Assembly (NCBI RefSeq): GCF_000381025.1
Contig: NZ_KB905814.1
Span: 372,001-436,000, forward strand
Direction: 5' to 3'
Source of the DNA: Streptomyces sulphureus DSM 40104
GTDB taxonomy: Bacteria; Actinomycetota; Actinomycetes; Streptomycetales; Streptomycetaceae
DNA length: 64,000 nt
Part shown: positions 1 through 8,167 of the stretch, piece after piece
Position numbering within the stretch: the stretch's first letter is position 1
Layout of the letters: every line of letters starts with the position of its first letter
Position numbers and translations under genes: made by a program
Notes under the pieces: model-generated
Told to the model about the DNA's origin: nothing
Database searches by the model: none
Seen by the model: only the letters and a program-made list of their open reading frames with translations

Positions 1-297
1 GCGGCGGGACTGCCACTGCCGCGCGCGGTGGAACGTCTCGCGCGGCTCGGCCCCCGGTTTGGGGGGCTTGCGCTCCACTCGCCGCGCGAGCGCCTGGAGC
101 AACTGCCTCGCCTGGTGGAAGTCGCCGCGCCAGACGAGCCCGGTGCCCTCGCAGACGAGCTTGAACGCACGGTCGGCGCTGAGCCGGTCGTCGGCCGGGG
201 CGAGGCGGGCGGGGAGGCGGGCACCGCTCTCGGAGCGCCAGTGCGCCGAGTGCTCCCTGCCGTCCTCCGTCCAGCGCGCCGGCTGCTGGGTGGTCAT
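1..297 (-). CDS. N-terminal part of a class I methyltransferase-like protein (truncated by window edge)
   Basis: The frame is open from the ATG at 297 down to base 1 with no stop, giving 99 residues beginning MTTQQPARWTEDGREHS. The sequence (LVCEGTGLVWRGDFHQARQ, then FHRARQ) resembles the N-terminal segment of a conserved Streptomyces protein whose C-terminal half is a small-methyltransferase (SAM-binding) domain. That domain would lie outside the window, so the catalytic motif cannot be checked. The gene is divergent in reading direction from nothing visible and runs in the same direction as the EamA transporter upstream of it. Confidence 0.6.
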   Translation of the reverse strand, partial: MTTQQPARWTEDGREHSAHWRSESGARLPARLAPADDRLSADRAFKLVCEGTGLVWRGDFHQARQLLQALARRVERKPPKPGAEPRETFHRARQWQSRR

Positions 298-338
298 CGC
301 TCCAGCGTACGAGAGCGCGATCGGGGCCGGACCCGGCG

Positions 339-1247
339 CTACCGCGGTGCCGACGACGTACGCACGGCACCCGCGCTCGCCGCCACGACGAGGGCGATCG
401 CGAGGAGTTGGAGCGGCCCGAGGCTCTGTCCGAGGACGAGGAACCCGGCGCCCGTCGCGACGACCGGCATCAGGCTCATCAGCACGGAGAAGGTCGCCGC
501 CGGCAGCCTCCGCAGCGCGAAGAGCTCCAACGTGTACGGCACGAGCGACGACAGGACGGCGACGGCGGCGCCGACCCCGAGGACGACGGGGTCGAGGAGC
601 GTCCCCTGCGCGCTGACGATCCCCGCGGGTGCGCTGACGACCGCGGCGACGCCCAGACCCAGCGCCAGCCCGTCCGCCCGCTCGAAGCGTGCGCCGGCGC
701 GCGCGTTGAAGAGGATGTACGCCGTCCACATGGCGCCCGCAGCGAGCGCGAACCCGGCCCCGGCCAGGTTGAGTTCGCCGAACGAGCTGCTGCCGAGGAG
801 GTAGACGCCACCGAGCGCGAGCAGCGCCCAAACGAGGCTGACGAGGCGCCGGGACGCCACGACGGAGAGGACGAGAGGCCCCAGCAGCTCCAGCGTCACC
901 ACCGCACCGAGCGGGATGCGCTCGACGGCCTGGTAGAAGAGCGAGTTCATGGTGCCGAGCGCGACACCGAGCCCGAGCACGGCCGTCCAGTCGCCGCGGT
1001 CGTGCCCCCTCAGCCGCGGCCGGCAGACGAGCAGCATCAGCACGGCGGAGAAGACGAGCCGCATCGCCACGACGCCGAGCGCCCCCGCTCGGGGAAAGAG
1101 CAGCGCCGCCACGGCCGAGCCGAACTGAAGCGACATCGCGCTCCCGATCACCATGCCGAGCGCCCCCGCACGCCCCTTCCCACTCGCGGGCCGCGGGGGC
1201 ACGGGGGAGGGTGCGGCGGTCCCGGCCGCCGACTCGGAAGTGCTCAT
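339..1247 (-). CDS. EamA/DMT-family transporter
   Basis: 302 residues with about ten hydrophobic segments in two repeats, the architecture of the drug/metabolite transporter superfamily (EamA, RhtA-like). Recognisable pieces are GSAMSLQFGSAVAALLFPRAG at the first helix and LELLGPLVLSV in the middle. Such proteins sit in the cytoplasmic membrane and usually export amino acids or metabolites; the substrate cannot be told from sequence. The ATG at 1247 has no clear Shine-Dalgarno, but a TAGCGT hexamer on the minus strand (1254-1259) lies 6 nt before it, so the transcript may be leaderless. Confidence 0.85.
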   Translation of the reverse strand: MSTSESAAGTAAPSPVPPRPASGKGRAGALGMVIGSAMSLQFGSAVAALLFPRAGALGVVAMRLVFSAVLMLLVCRPRLRGHDRGDWTAVLGLGVALGTMNSLFYQAVERIPLGAVVTLELLGPLVLSVVASRRLVSLVWALLALGGVYLLGSSSFGELNLAGAGFALAAGAMWTAYILFNARAGARFERADGLALGLGVAAVVSAPAGIVSAQGTLLDPVVLGVGAAVAVLSSLVPYTLELFALRRLPAATFSVLMSLMPVVATGAGFLVLGQSLGPLQLLAIALVVAASAGAVRTSSAPR

Positions 1248-1618
1248 GACCGCACGCTATGCCGGTGCGCCGCGCCGCGTGAAATGCCGTACGGAGAGCG
1301 GCTATGCCGCAGGCGCATGACCGTCGGGACAGCGGTTCCCGCATCCCGCGCGCGGACCTCCGGCCGTCACCGGTTCGCCCTTCCCACAGGGCCGGCTACG
1401 GCTCGTACCGCCGCCCCGTCACGGTCGCCAGGGACACGTTCCCGCGTCCGCGGGGCTACCGTCCATGCGCCACGCGGGGACATCCGAACCCGCCCGGGAC
1501 GGCGGCAAGTTGGTGCCGCGCCCGAGGGCCGGGAGGCGCCGACGCCCCGACGCGACGCGCCGGGAAGCGGTCCGCGGAGAGACCGAACGGTCTCCGGGGC
1601 GACGGCACCGTCCTCGTA
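1248..1618. other. Intergenic stretch with a terminator-like hairpin
   Basis: About 370 bases between the EamA start and the CapA stop. It contains the presumed EamA promoter at its left end and, at 1579-1594, an inverted repeat (GAGACCG, AA, CGGTCTC) placed 25 nt after the stop of the minus-strand CapA gene, a plausible terminator. I see no convincing small gene in the remainder. Confidence 0.45.
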
Positions 1619-2842
1619 TCAACTCCCCTGCCGCAACCCCGACTTGTCGGCCCCCCGGCTCAACACGGCGCGCTCGATGGTCGCGTGGGCCTCCCGCCGC
1701 TCGTCGCTCCCCCGGTCGCGGCCGAGGTTGACGAGCGTGTGCCGGGGCTCGGTCTCCATCAGGTACGGCACGTACTCCGCCCGGCCGACCTGCCATTCGG
1801 CCGCCGCGCCCCCGGCGTCCGGGTCCTCGGGCGGCCGGAACGCGAACCGCGCCGCCGAGCCCATCGTGCCGCGCGGGTCGTCCATCTTGCCCGCGATCTG
1901 GTCGCCCATCCCGTAGACCACCCACGTCCCGTTGACCTTCTCGTACGCCTGCGGTACGTGCGCATGGGTGCCGATGATCAGGTCGATGTCGCGCCGCCCG
2001 TGGTGGCGCGAGGCGGTGAGCCGCTTCGCCAGCGCACGTTGCTGCGCGTCCGGCTCCTGCTGCCACTCCGTCCCCCAGTGCATGCTCGCGACGACGACGT
2101 CGGCGCCCGCCTTCCGCGCCGCCCGAGCGTCGGCGACGATCCGGCGCGGGTCGATGCGGTTGACGGTCCAGGGCTTGCCCTCCGGCAGCGGGATGCCGTT
2201 GGTCCCGTAGGTATAGGCGAGTTGGGCGACCTTGGCGCTGCCGGCCCGCAGCACGGCGGGGCGTCGGCTCTCGGCCTCGGACCGCGCGGAACCGACGTGC
2301 CCCAGCTTCACGGCGTCCATCGCCTTCAGGGTCCGTGCGACGCCCTCGCTGCCGGCGTCGAGGCTGTGGTTCGAAGCCGTCGAGCAACTGTCGTACCCGG
2401 CGTCCTTGACGGCCTTCGCCAACTGCGGAGGCGTGGTGAAGGACGGGTAGCCGGCGAAGGGGCCTTCGTCGGGCCCGTAGACCGTCTCCATGTGGCACAG
2501 GGCGAGGTCGGCGCCGCTCGCCAGCGGCTTCGCCGCCGAGAGCATCCGCCCGAAGTCGTAGGCGGAGGCGCCTTTTTCGCCCGAGGAACCGGCGTCGGCC
2601 TTGGCCTGCCGGATGAGCGAGTCGTGCACGAGCAGGTCCCCCGACGCGACGAGCGTGAACCCGCGTGCGGGCTGCGGCTGCCGGCTCGCGGCGCCTGCGG
2701 GGTCCTCCGGGTCGCGCGAGGCACGGTGCCCCGCGCACCCGGCGACACCGACGACGGCCGCGAGGGCGCCGACGGCGGCGAGTCGACGGCGGGCGGCTGC
2801 TCTCTTGGCGTGCGGGGCTTGGGCGGAAGGGTCTCTTTGCAC
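1619..2842 (-). CDS. CapA-family lipoprotein (PGA_cap metallophosphatase-like)
   Basis: 407 residues. I chose the GTG at 2842 because GGAG lies 8 nt upstream and because it gives a lipoprotein signal: a basic run, a hydrophobic core and the lipobox VAGC with Cys36. The mature part carries the PGA_cap signatures ASGDLLVHD, SNHSLD, MHWGTEW and GTHAHVPQ, whose Asp, Asn and His residues bind metal in calcineurin-like phosphatase folds. Relatives include poly-gamma-glutamate synthesis protein CapA, but no capBC genes are nearby, so a role in polyglutamate capsule is not supported; an exported phosphoesterase is the safer reading. Likely anchored to the outer face of the membrane. Confidence 0.85.
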   Translation of the reverse strand: MQRDPSAQAPHAKRAAARRRLAAVGALAAVVGVAGCAGHRASRDPEDPAGAASRQPQPARGFTLVASGDLLVHDSLIRQAKADAGSSGEKGASAYDFGRMLSAAKPLASGADLALCHMETVYGPDEGPFAGYPSFTTPPQLAKAVKDAGYDSCSTASNHSLDAGSEGVARTLKAMDAVKLGHVGSARSEAESRRPAVLRAGSAKVAQLAYTYGTNGIPLPEGKPWTVNRIDPRRIVADARAARKAGADVVVASMHWGTEWQQEPDAQQRALAKRLTASRHHGRRDIDLIIGTHAHVPQAYEKVNGTWVVYGMGDQIAGKMDDPRGTMGSAARFAFRPPEDPDAGGAAAEWQVGRAEYVPYLMETEPRHTLVNLGRDRGSDERREAHATIERAVLSRGADKSGLRQGS

Positions 2843-3053
2843 GGGTGCTGCTCCAGTCTCCGGACGGTTGCTCGGGCACCGGGCGCCCGAAAAGTACGAA
2901 AAACTGCTGAGTCCACTCACCGCTACACGGCCCCGCCTCGCTCCGCGCAATGCCGTCGCCCCCGCCGTACGGAGCACGATCTGCACCCTCGCGAGTGCCG
3001 CGGCACGGCGGCGCGCCCCACCACACCGCCGTATCCGGCCGGAAGCCGCTGGC

Positions 3054-3059
3054 TATGCT
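3054..3059 (+). promoter_or_regulatory. -10-like hexamer for the LysR gene (leaderless candidate)
   Basis: TATGCT ends 8 nt before the ATG at 3068. There is no separate Shine-Dalgarno with good spacing other than GGAG immediately before the start, so the mRNA may begin at or next to the start codon. No clear -35 hexamer is seen. Confidence 0.4.
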
Positions 3060-3067
3060 CCGGAGCC

Positions 3068-3955
3068 ATGACCGCCGACCTGCGCCACCTGAGGGCCTTC
3101 CTCGCCATCGCCGACGCGGGCACCGTCACCCACGCCGCCGCCCGGCTCGGCGTCGGCCAACCCACCCTCTCCAGGCGGCTCTCGCAGCTCGAGGACCACC
3201 TCGGGGTGCAGCTCGTCGACCGCTCGACCCACCACCTCGCACTCACCTCGGAGGGACGGAGCTTCCTCGACAAGGCAGCCACCGCCGTCGCCGCCGTCGA
3301 CGACGCGCTCGACCCCGCACGCATCCGGTACTGGCCCGTGCGCCTCGGGCACTCCTGGTCGGCGCTGGGTCGCTACACGACGCCACTGCTCCGGCGCTGG
3401 AAGGCCGCACATCCGGAGACACCGCTCGAACTGCTGCGGATCGACGAGCGCATGGCCGGGCTCCTGGGCGGCCGCACCGACGCCGCCCTCGTCCGCGGAG
3501 AGATCCCCGACGCGGCCCCCGTCCGGCGTGCCTGGCTCCTCGACGAGGCCCGCGTCGCCGCCGTCCCCACCGGGGGCGAACTCGCGTCCGCAACCAACCA
3601 GTTGACACTCGACGACCTCGCGGACGAGACCGTCGTGCTCAACTCCGTCTCGGGGCTCACCACGCTCGCGCTCTGGCCCGCCGAGCACCGCCCCGCCTCG
3701 ACGGTGCGCGTTGCCAACACCGACGACTGGCTCGGTGCGATTGCCGCGGGCGGCGCCGTGGGCGTCTCCACCGACGCCACCGCCGAGCTCCACCACCACC
3801 CCGGCGTCGTCTACCGCCCGCTGGCGGGCGCCCCGCCCGTCCCCGTCCACCTCGTCTGGCGCACGGGGCCCGGGCACCCCGCCGTCCCTGAGCTGGTACG
3901 GCTCGCCCGCGCCGTACTGCCCGAGTGCGCGCGGAAGCCGCCGCCCGGGAGGTGA
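3068..3955 (+). CDS. LysR-family transcriptional regulator
   Basis: 295 residues. The first 60 residues are a typical LysR winged helix-turn-helix (LRAFLAIADAGTVTHAAARLGVG, then PTLSRRLSQLE), followed by the linker helix and a substrate-binding domain of the periplasmic-binding-protein type. The longer open frame upstream of 3068 has no family similarity. The gene stands alone on the plus strand between the CapA gene and a small conserved gene, so no target can be inferred from context; LysR proteins often act on the divergent neighbour, here CapA, 225 bp away. Confidence 0.88.
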   Translation: MTADLRHLRAFLAIADAGTVTHAAARLGVGQPTLSRRLSQLEDHLGVQLVDRSTHHLALTSEGRSFLDKAATAVAAVDDALDPARIRYWPVRLGHSWSALGRYTTPLLRRWKAAHPETPLELLRIDERMAGLLGGRTDAALVRGEIPDAAPVRRAWLLDEARVAAVPTGGELASATNQLTLDDLADETVVLNSVSGLTTLALWPAEHRPASTVRVANTDDWLGAIAAGGAVGVSTDATAELHHHPGVVYRPLAGAPPVPVHLVWRTGPGHPAVPELVRLARAVLPECARKPPPGR

Positions 3956-4053
3956 GGCCGCGCAGGAACCGCTGCCGCCGGACGGTCGTTCACAGGGCAG
4001 GTGCCCATGCACGGGCCACGCGCCCGAGACCCCGACAACTAGGAGGCAGGACC

Positions 4054-4287
4054 GTGGCAGGCTTTCTCGACCGCGCCAAGGAGCAGGCGCAGCGCGGCAT
4101 TTCGCAGGGCAAGGAAAAGGTCGAAGAGGTCCAGGCCCAGCGCGCGGGCAACGAGCTCCTGCGCGCTCTCGGCCAGGCGTACTACGAGCAGCAGCGGAGC
4201 AACGGCTCGGCCGAGGCCGTCCAGGGATCGATGGTCAGGCTGGAGCAGCACATCGCGGAGCACGGGGACGCCTTCCTCAAGAAGTGA
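4054..4287 (+). CDS. Small conserved actinobacterial protein, function unknown
   Basis: 77 residues from the GTG at 4054, preceded by a perfect AGGAGG at 4041-4046. The sequence starts AGFLDRAKEQAQRGISQGKEK and is charged, helical and free of membrane segments; the central part (RAGNELLRALGQAYYEQQ) is well ordered and probably a coiled helix. I recognise it as a type of small protein widespread in Streptomyces but know of no assigned function. It ends just before a strong bidirectional terminator. Confidence 0.75.
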   Translation: MAGFLDRAKEQAQRGISQGKEKVEEVQAQRAGNELLRALGQAYYEQQRSNGSAEAVQGSMVRLEQHIAEHGDAFLKK

Positions 4288-4292
4288 CCCCG

Positions 4293-4331
4293 CGCGGTAG
4301 GGGCGCGGACGTGCGCCGCGCCCCTACCGCG
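4293..4331. terminator. Bidirectional intrinsic terminator
   Basis: A perfect 16-bp inverted repeat (4293-4308 and 4316-4331) around a 7-nt loop lies in the 56-bp gap between two convergent genes, so it can end transcription from both sides. It lacks a long T tract, as is usual in high-GC actinobacteria. Confidence 0.8.
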
Positions 4332-4343
4332 GCCTCCCTCGGG

Positions 4344-4874
4344 TCAGCCGAAGCGCAGCCGGTGGAGCATGAGCAGCGCCGCCGCCGTGTTGGCCGCCGG
4401 CACCTCCCCGCGCGCGACGAGCTCGGGCACCTCCTTGAGCGGCACCCACTCCCGTCTCGACGACTCGAAGTCGTCCTCCGGGTGCCCGACGTACTCGGCA
4501 CGCTGCGACCAGAAGACGTGGTGCCGCGCGTCCATCAGCCCGTTCGCCGGCTCCACCGTCATCAGACGGTGGAGGCGCCCCGGGGCCCAGCCGGTCTCCT
4601 CGCGCATCTCGCGCGCGGCAGCGGCCGCGAGCCCCTCCCCGTCCTCGACGACGCCGGCCGCGATCTCCCAGCCCCAACTGTCGGTGATGAAGCGGTGCCG
4701 CCAGAGCAGCAGCACCTCGTTCCGCTCGTTGACCGCAGTGGCCATCGCCACCGGACGCAGGCGGATCACGTAGTGGTCGAGGTGCCGGCCGTCCGGCAGT
4801 TCGACGTCGGCGAGGTGCACCCGTAGCCACTGGTTCTCGTACACAGTGCGTTCACCCAGGTTGGTCCACTGCAC
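4344..4874 (-). CDS. NUDIX hydrolase (ADP-ribose pyrophosphatase-like)
   Basis: 176 residues from the GTG at 4874, preceded by a GGGGG stretch; a GTG at 4907 would add 11 residues. The Nudix box is complete: G, five residues, E, seven residues (GLAAAAA), then REMREETG, giving the Mg-binding Glu residues. The upstream segment (VNERNEVLLLWRHRF, then GWEIAAG) is typical of ADP-ribose or nucleotide-sugar pyrophosphatases. It probably clears a nucleoside-diphosphate derivative in the cytoplasm; substrate not determinable. Confidence 0.85.
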   Translation of the reverse strand: MQWTNLGERTVYENQWLRVHLADVELPDGRHLDHYVIRLRPVAMATAVNERNEVLLLWRHRFITDSWGWEIAAGVVEDGEGLAAAAAREMREETGWAPGRLHRLMTVEPANGLMDARHHVFWSQRAEYVGHPEDDFESSRREWVPLKEVPELVARGEVPAANTAAALLMLHRLRFG

Positions 4875-4959
4875 GTGTGTGCCCCCTTCCTCACGGAGGT
4901 TGGGCACATCCCAGCATGTGGCTGCCGCGGCCGGACAGGGCCACTCGGTGCTGCGGTGG

Positions 4960-6321
4960 TCAGAGCGGAATCCTCAGCGCGTCGTCGATCAGTTGCGCCG
5001 CCTCGGCCGCCGGCGCACTCCGATGCCGCACGAGCTGCCGTCTGAGCCCGCGCATACGCCCGCGCAGGCGTTGCGACTCGACGCCGCGCGCATGGCCGAC
5101 CATCTCCTTCGCCGTCTCCGCCGCCTGTTCCTCGTCGCCGCTGCGCAGCTCCACGTCGGCGAGGGTGGCGAGCCTGTTGACCCGCCCCCTGATGTGCGCC
5201 GGCGCGTCCGCCGACTCGCGCGCGTACCTACCCGCCGTCGCCAACTCGCCCAGGACCAGCAGCGCCTCGGCCAGCCGCACCTGCACGAACCCCGGCTGTA
5301 CGTACCCGGTCTCCGCCGGCTCCTCCTCGGGCCGGATGCGTTCCGAGTACGCCTCGGCGGCCCGCATGCAGGCGTAGGCGCCGCCCCGGTCGCCGAGCAT
5401 GGCGTACGCCTTCGCCTGCATCCCGTACAGATCCGAGGTGAGCGCCGCGCTCGCCCGCGCCTGGGGCGAGCGCAGCACGGCCTCGGCACAGGCGATGGCG
5501 TGGCGGCTGTCGCCGAGGAAGAGGGCCTGGTTGACGAGGAGGGAGACGACGTACCCACCGAAGAGCCGGTCGCCCGACGCCTTGCCCAGACGCAGCGCCT
5601 GATGGAAGTAGCGCTGCGCGAGGCCCTGCGCATCGGTGTCGTACGCGCAGATCCCGCTGATCGCGGCCAACGACCCGGCCGCCCTGAAGAGTTCGCGCCC
5701 TACCTCGTCCTCGTACCGGCCGCGCAGCAGCGGGGCGACCTCCGCATTGAGGAAGCCGACGACGCGGGCGCGGGTCGCGACGCCTCCCGCGTTCCGGTAG
5801 AGGCGCTCGTAGTGGCCTCGGGCCACCTGGAGCACCGAGAGCTCGGCCTCGCCCACGGGGCGCTCGCCGCGGTGCGAGACGTCCGCGTCGGCGGGCGGGT
5901 TCTCCCACTCCCAGACGGGCGCGACCGCGGCCGCACCGCGCAGGAGGGAGGGGGCGGCTCCCCCGGCGTCCTCGGTGTGGAGGCGGTCCGAGCGCCACAG
6001 GAGCGCCGCCCGCTCGACGAAGCCGCCGAGTCCGCTGCCGTCCGCGCTCTGCGGTGGCGGGGCCGCGCCGTCCGGTGGTCCTGCCATGCCGATGTCGGCG
6101 AGGGTGAGGGTGCGGCCGAGCCTCCCTCCGAGGACCTCGCAGAGCAACTCCGGCACCCTGCCACGCGGACGCTGCCCCTTGAGCCAGCGCGCCACCGCCG
6201 TGTGGTCGTAACGAAGGGTGAGTCCGGCTGCGCTTCCCGACTGGTTTACGCGCGTCGCCAGTCCGGCACGGGACATGCCGGACTGGTCGAGTAATGCGTC
6301 CAGTTGACTGTTGGGCTCCAT
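4960..6321 (-). CDS. HTH regulator with TPR-like C-terminal domain (divergent pair, left member)
   Basis: 453 residues from the ATG at 6321, which has GGAGGGCGGC just upstream; longer frames lack this site. Residues 1-75 form a helix-turn-helix of the family whose hallmark is LRYDHTAVARWLKGQRPRG, and the remaining 330 residues are an alanine-rich helical array resembling TPRs. Many Streptomyces carry such proteins, some linked to development, but I cannot assign this one. The divergent neighbour starting at 6539 is a clear paralogue, and the shared 217-bp intergenic region contains two palindromes, so mutual or autoregulation is likely. Confidence 0.75.
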   Translation of the reverse strand: MEPNSQLDALLDQSGMSRAGLATRVNQSGSAAGLTLRYDHTAVARWLKGQRPRGRVPELLCEVLGGRLGRTLTLADIGMAGPPDGAAPPPQSADGSGLGGFVERAALLWRSDRLHTEDAGGAAPSLLRGAAAVAPVWEWENPPADADVSHRGERPVGEAELSVLQVARGHYERLYRNAGGVATRARVVGFLNAEVAPLLRGRYEDEVGRELFRAAGSLAAISGICAYDTDAQGLAQRYFHQALRLGKASGDRLFGGYVVSLLVNQALFLGDSRHAIACAEAVLRSPQARASAALTSDLYGMQAKAYAMLGDRGGAYACMRAAEAYSERIRPEEEPAETGYVQPGFVQVRLAEALLVLGELATAGRYARESADAPAHIRGRVNRLATLADVELRSGDEEQAAETAKEMVGHARGVESQRLRGRMRGLRRQLVRHRSAPAAEAAQLIDDALRIPL

Positions 6322-6370
6322 GCCGCCCTCCGGTCGTCCGTCTCGTGTTTCGCAGAGTAACGGACGGGCG

Positions 6371-6387
6371 TTCACACGGGGTGTGAA
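6371..6387. promoter_or_regulatory. Palindromic operator candidate between divergent regulators
   Basis: TTCACAC-GGG-GTGTGAA is a perfect inverted repeat with 7-bp arms. It lies about 50 bp upstream of the left regulator's start and 130 bp from the right one. Its CACAC/GTGTG half-site recurs in the second palindrome at 6456-6477. Confidence 0.5.
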
Positions 6388-6455
6388 AAAGCCACGTGTG
6401 CACGGTACTTGCACGCCCTCCCGCCCCGCCTCCGCGCGCGGTTTGCTGTGGGTAG

Positions 6456-6477
6456 CCGCACACGAGGGCGTGTGCGG
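6456..6477. promoter_or_regulatory. Second palindrome, next to a strong Shine-Dalgarno
   Basis: CCGCACACG-AGGG-CGTGTGCGG has perfect 9-bp arms. It ends 8 nt before the AAGGAGG at 6486-6492, so it could be a DNA operator or, in RNA, a hairpin immediately upstream of the ribosome-binding site. Confidence 0.45.
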
Positions 6478-6501
6478 AAGTCCCCAAGGAGGCTACGGAA
6501 A

Positions 6502-6552
6502 GTGAACGACCCTCTCGCGCTCGATCTCACTCAGCGTCATGAAGCCCGCTAG
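6502..6552 (+). CDS. 16-codon upstream ORF with strong RBS, overlapping the right regulator's start
   Basis: AAGGAGG at 6486-6492 is spaced 9 nt from the GTG at 6502, which opens a 16-codon frame (VNDPLALDLTQRHEAR) ending TAG at 6550-6552. The next gene's ATG at 6539 lies inside it in another frame and has no Shine-Dalgarno of its own. Either this is a real leader peptide that couples translation, or it is the true N terminus of the regulator displaced by a one-base indel. The sequence alone cannot decide. Confidence 0.45.
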   Translation: MNDPLALDLTQRHEAR

Positions 6553-8065
6553 CCCGTACCGTGCGCCGGCGCACGAGACGGCGCAGCCGACGGCGCCCAC
6601 CGCGGCGCCGGCGCGGGAGCACCGGCCGCAGAGCACCCCGCGGCATCTCCGCCCCAACCCCGAACTCCGCGCGCTGCTGCGGGAGAGCGACTGGACGCAG
6701 GCAGCCCTGGCGCACACGGTGGTTCGTCTCGGCGCCGAGGCCGGCGTACATCTTCGGTACGACCGCACCTCCGTCGCGCACTGGCTGCGCGGCAGCCGGC
6801 CCGATCCGCAGGTGCGGCGGTTCGTCGCCGAGGCGTTCTCCCGCCGGCTCGGCCGACCCGTCGCGCTCGCCGAGCTCGGCATGGAGCCGGGCACCGCCGG
6901 CACCGAGCACCAACGCGCCACGCAGGACGAGGCGTTCGGCGCCCCCGGAGGCCCGCACACCGAGCCGTTCCCGCCGCACCCGGCCGACCGCCTCACGGCG
7001 CTCACCAGGCCCGTCGTCGCGCCCCCGCGCGCCGATGCACCGTCTCCCCACCCCTACCGGCTGGCGCTGCTCGCCCCCGCCGCCACGCCCGCGCACCGAC
7101 GCGCGGACAGGTTCGCGACCGCGCGCGCCAGGACGACGACGCCCGACGAGGCGGCCTCCGCCCGCGAGCACGTGCGCTTCTTCGCGCAGCAGGCCGACCG
7201 CTACGGCGGCGGCCACATCCGTACCCCGCTCGCCGCGTACCTCTCCGGCCTCGTCAGCTCGCTGCGCACCGGCACGGACGGCGCCCACCACCGCGCCCTC
7301 CTCTCCCAGGCGGCGCGCCTGAGTTACCTGCTCGCGCGGGTCTACGCCGACGAGCAGCGGCACGGGCTCGCGCAGCGGGCCTTCCTCACGGCCGCCGAAC
7401 TCGCCGCCGAAGCCACGGAGTCCACGGGCGTCGCGCTCGCCCGCAGGGCACTCGGCACCCAGGCGGAGCAGCTCGGCTACGTCACGGAGAGCCTCGCGCT
7501 CGCCGAGGCGGCCTGCCGCTCCGCGCCCGACGCCGCAGCCCCCGGCACCCGTTCCTTCCTCTACGCGGGCCTCGCCGTCTCCCGCGCCGCGAACGGCGAC
7601 GCACCCGGCGCGACCTCCGCGCTGCGGCACGCGGAACAGCACCTCGCGGCGGCTCCCGCCGACCTCACCACAGGCCCCGAGGCGCCCGACTCCGACCCTC
7701 TCGGCGCCTACCGGGAGTCCGCGCTCCTCTACCAGTCGAGCCGGATGCGGCGTGCACTCGGAGACGGCAACGGCGCACTCTCCGATCTGCGCGCCTCGAT
7801 CCGCACCAGGCCGCCCGGCGAGCGCCGCGCCCGTGCGCTCTGCCACGCCGAGCTCGCCGAACTCCTGCTGCATGCAGGGAGGTTGGAGGAGGCGTGCGCG
7901 ACCTGGCAGACGTTCCTCGACGAGGCACCGCTCGCGGGCTCGGGCAGAGTGCGCGCCGCGCGCAACCGCATCCCGCGGCTCCTGCGACCCTACTCGCGCC
8001 AGCGGTGCGTCCAGCAGCTCTTCGCGCGCACCGTGCTCCCACGGGAGAGACGCACGCCCCGCTAG
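6539..8065 (+). CDS. HTH regulator with TPR-like C-terminal domain (divergent pair, right member)
   Basis: 508 residues. After an alanine/proline-rich lead of about 40 residues comes the same HTH type as in the divergent gene (HLRYDRTSVAHWLRGSRP), followed by a long helical repeat region. The ATG at 6539 is the first start in this frame, since an in-frame stop lies at 6503-6505, yet it lacks a ribosome-binding site; the only good one serves the overlapping 16-codon ORF. Start assignment is therefore uncertain and the real N terminus may begin at 6502 if there is an indel. The role is probably transcriptional control, target unknown. Confidence 0.75.
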   Translation: MKPASPYRAPAHETAQPTAPTAAPAREHRPQSTPRHLRPNPELRALLRESDWTQAALAHTVVRLGAEAGVHLRYDRTSVAHWLRGSRPDPQVRRFVAEAFSRRLGRPVALAELGMEPGTAGTEHQRATQDEAFGAPGGPHTEPFPPHPADRLTALTRPVVAPPRADAPSPHPYRLALLAPAATPAHRRADRFATARARTTTPDEAASAREHVRFFAQQADRYGGGHIRTPLAAYLSGLVSSLRTGTDGAHHRALLSQAARLSYLLARVYADEQRHGLAQRAFLTAAELAAEATESTGVALARRALGTQAEQLGYVTESLALAEAACRSAPDAAAPGTRSFLYAGLAVSRAANGDAPGATSALRHAEQHLAAAPADLTTGPEAPDSDPLGAYRESALLYQSSRMRRALGDGNGALSDLRASIRTRPPGERRARALCHAELAELLLHAGRLEEACATWQTFLDEAPLAGSGRVRAARNRIPRLLRPYSRQRCVQQLFARTVLPRERRTPR

Positions 8066-8167
8066 GAGCACCGGCGACGGGGTAGAGCCAGAAGACACCT
8101 TGACCACCCGTCGCCGGCGGAAGAACACCGCACACCGCACACCGATCCCTAGCCACGGGGGGCACAC

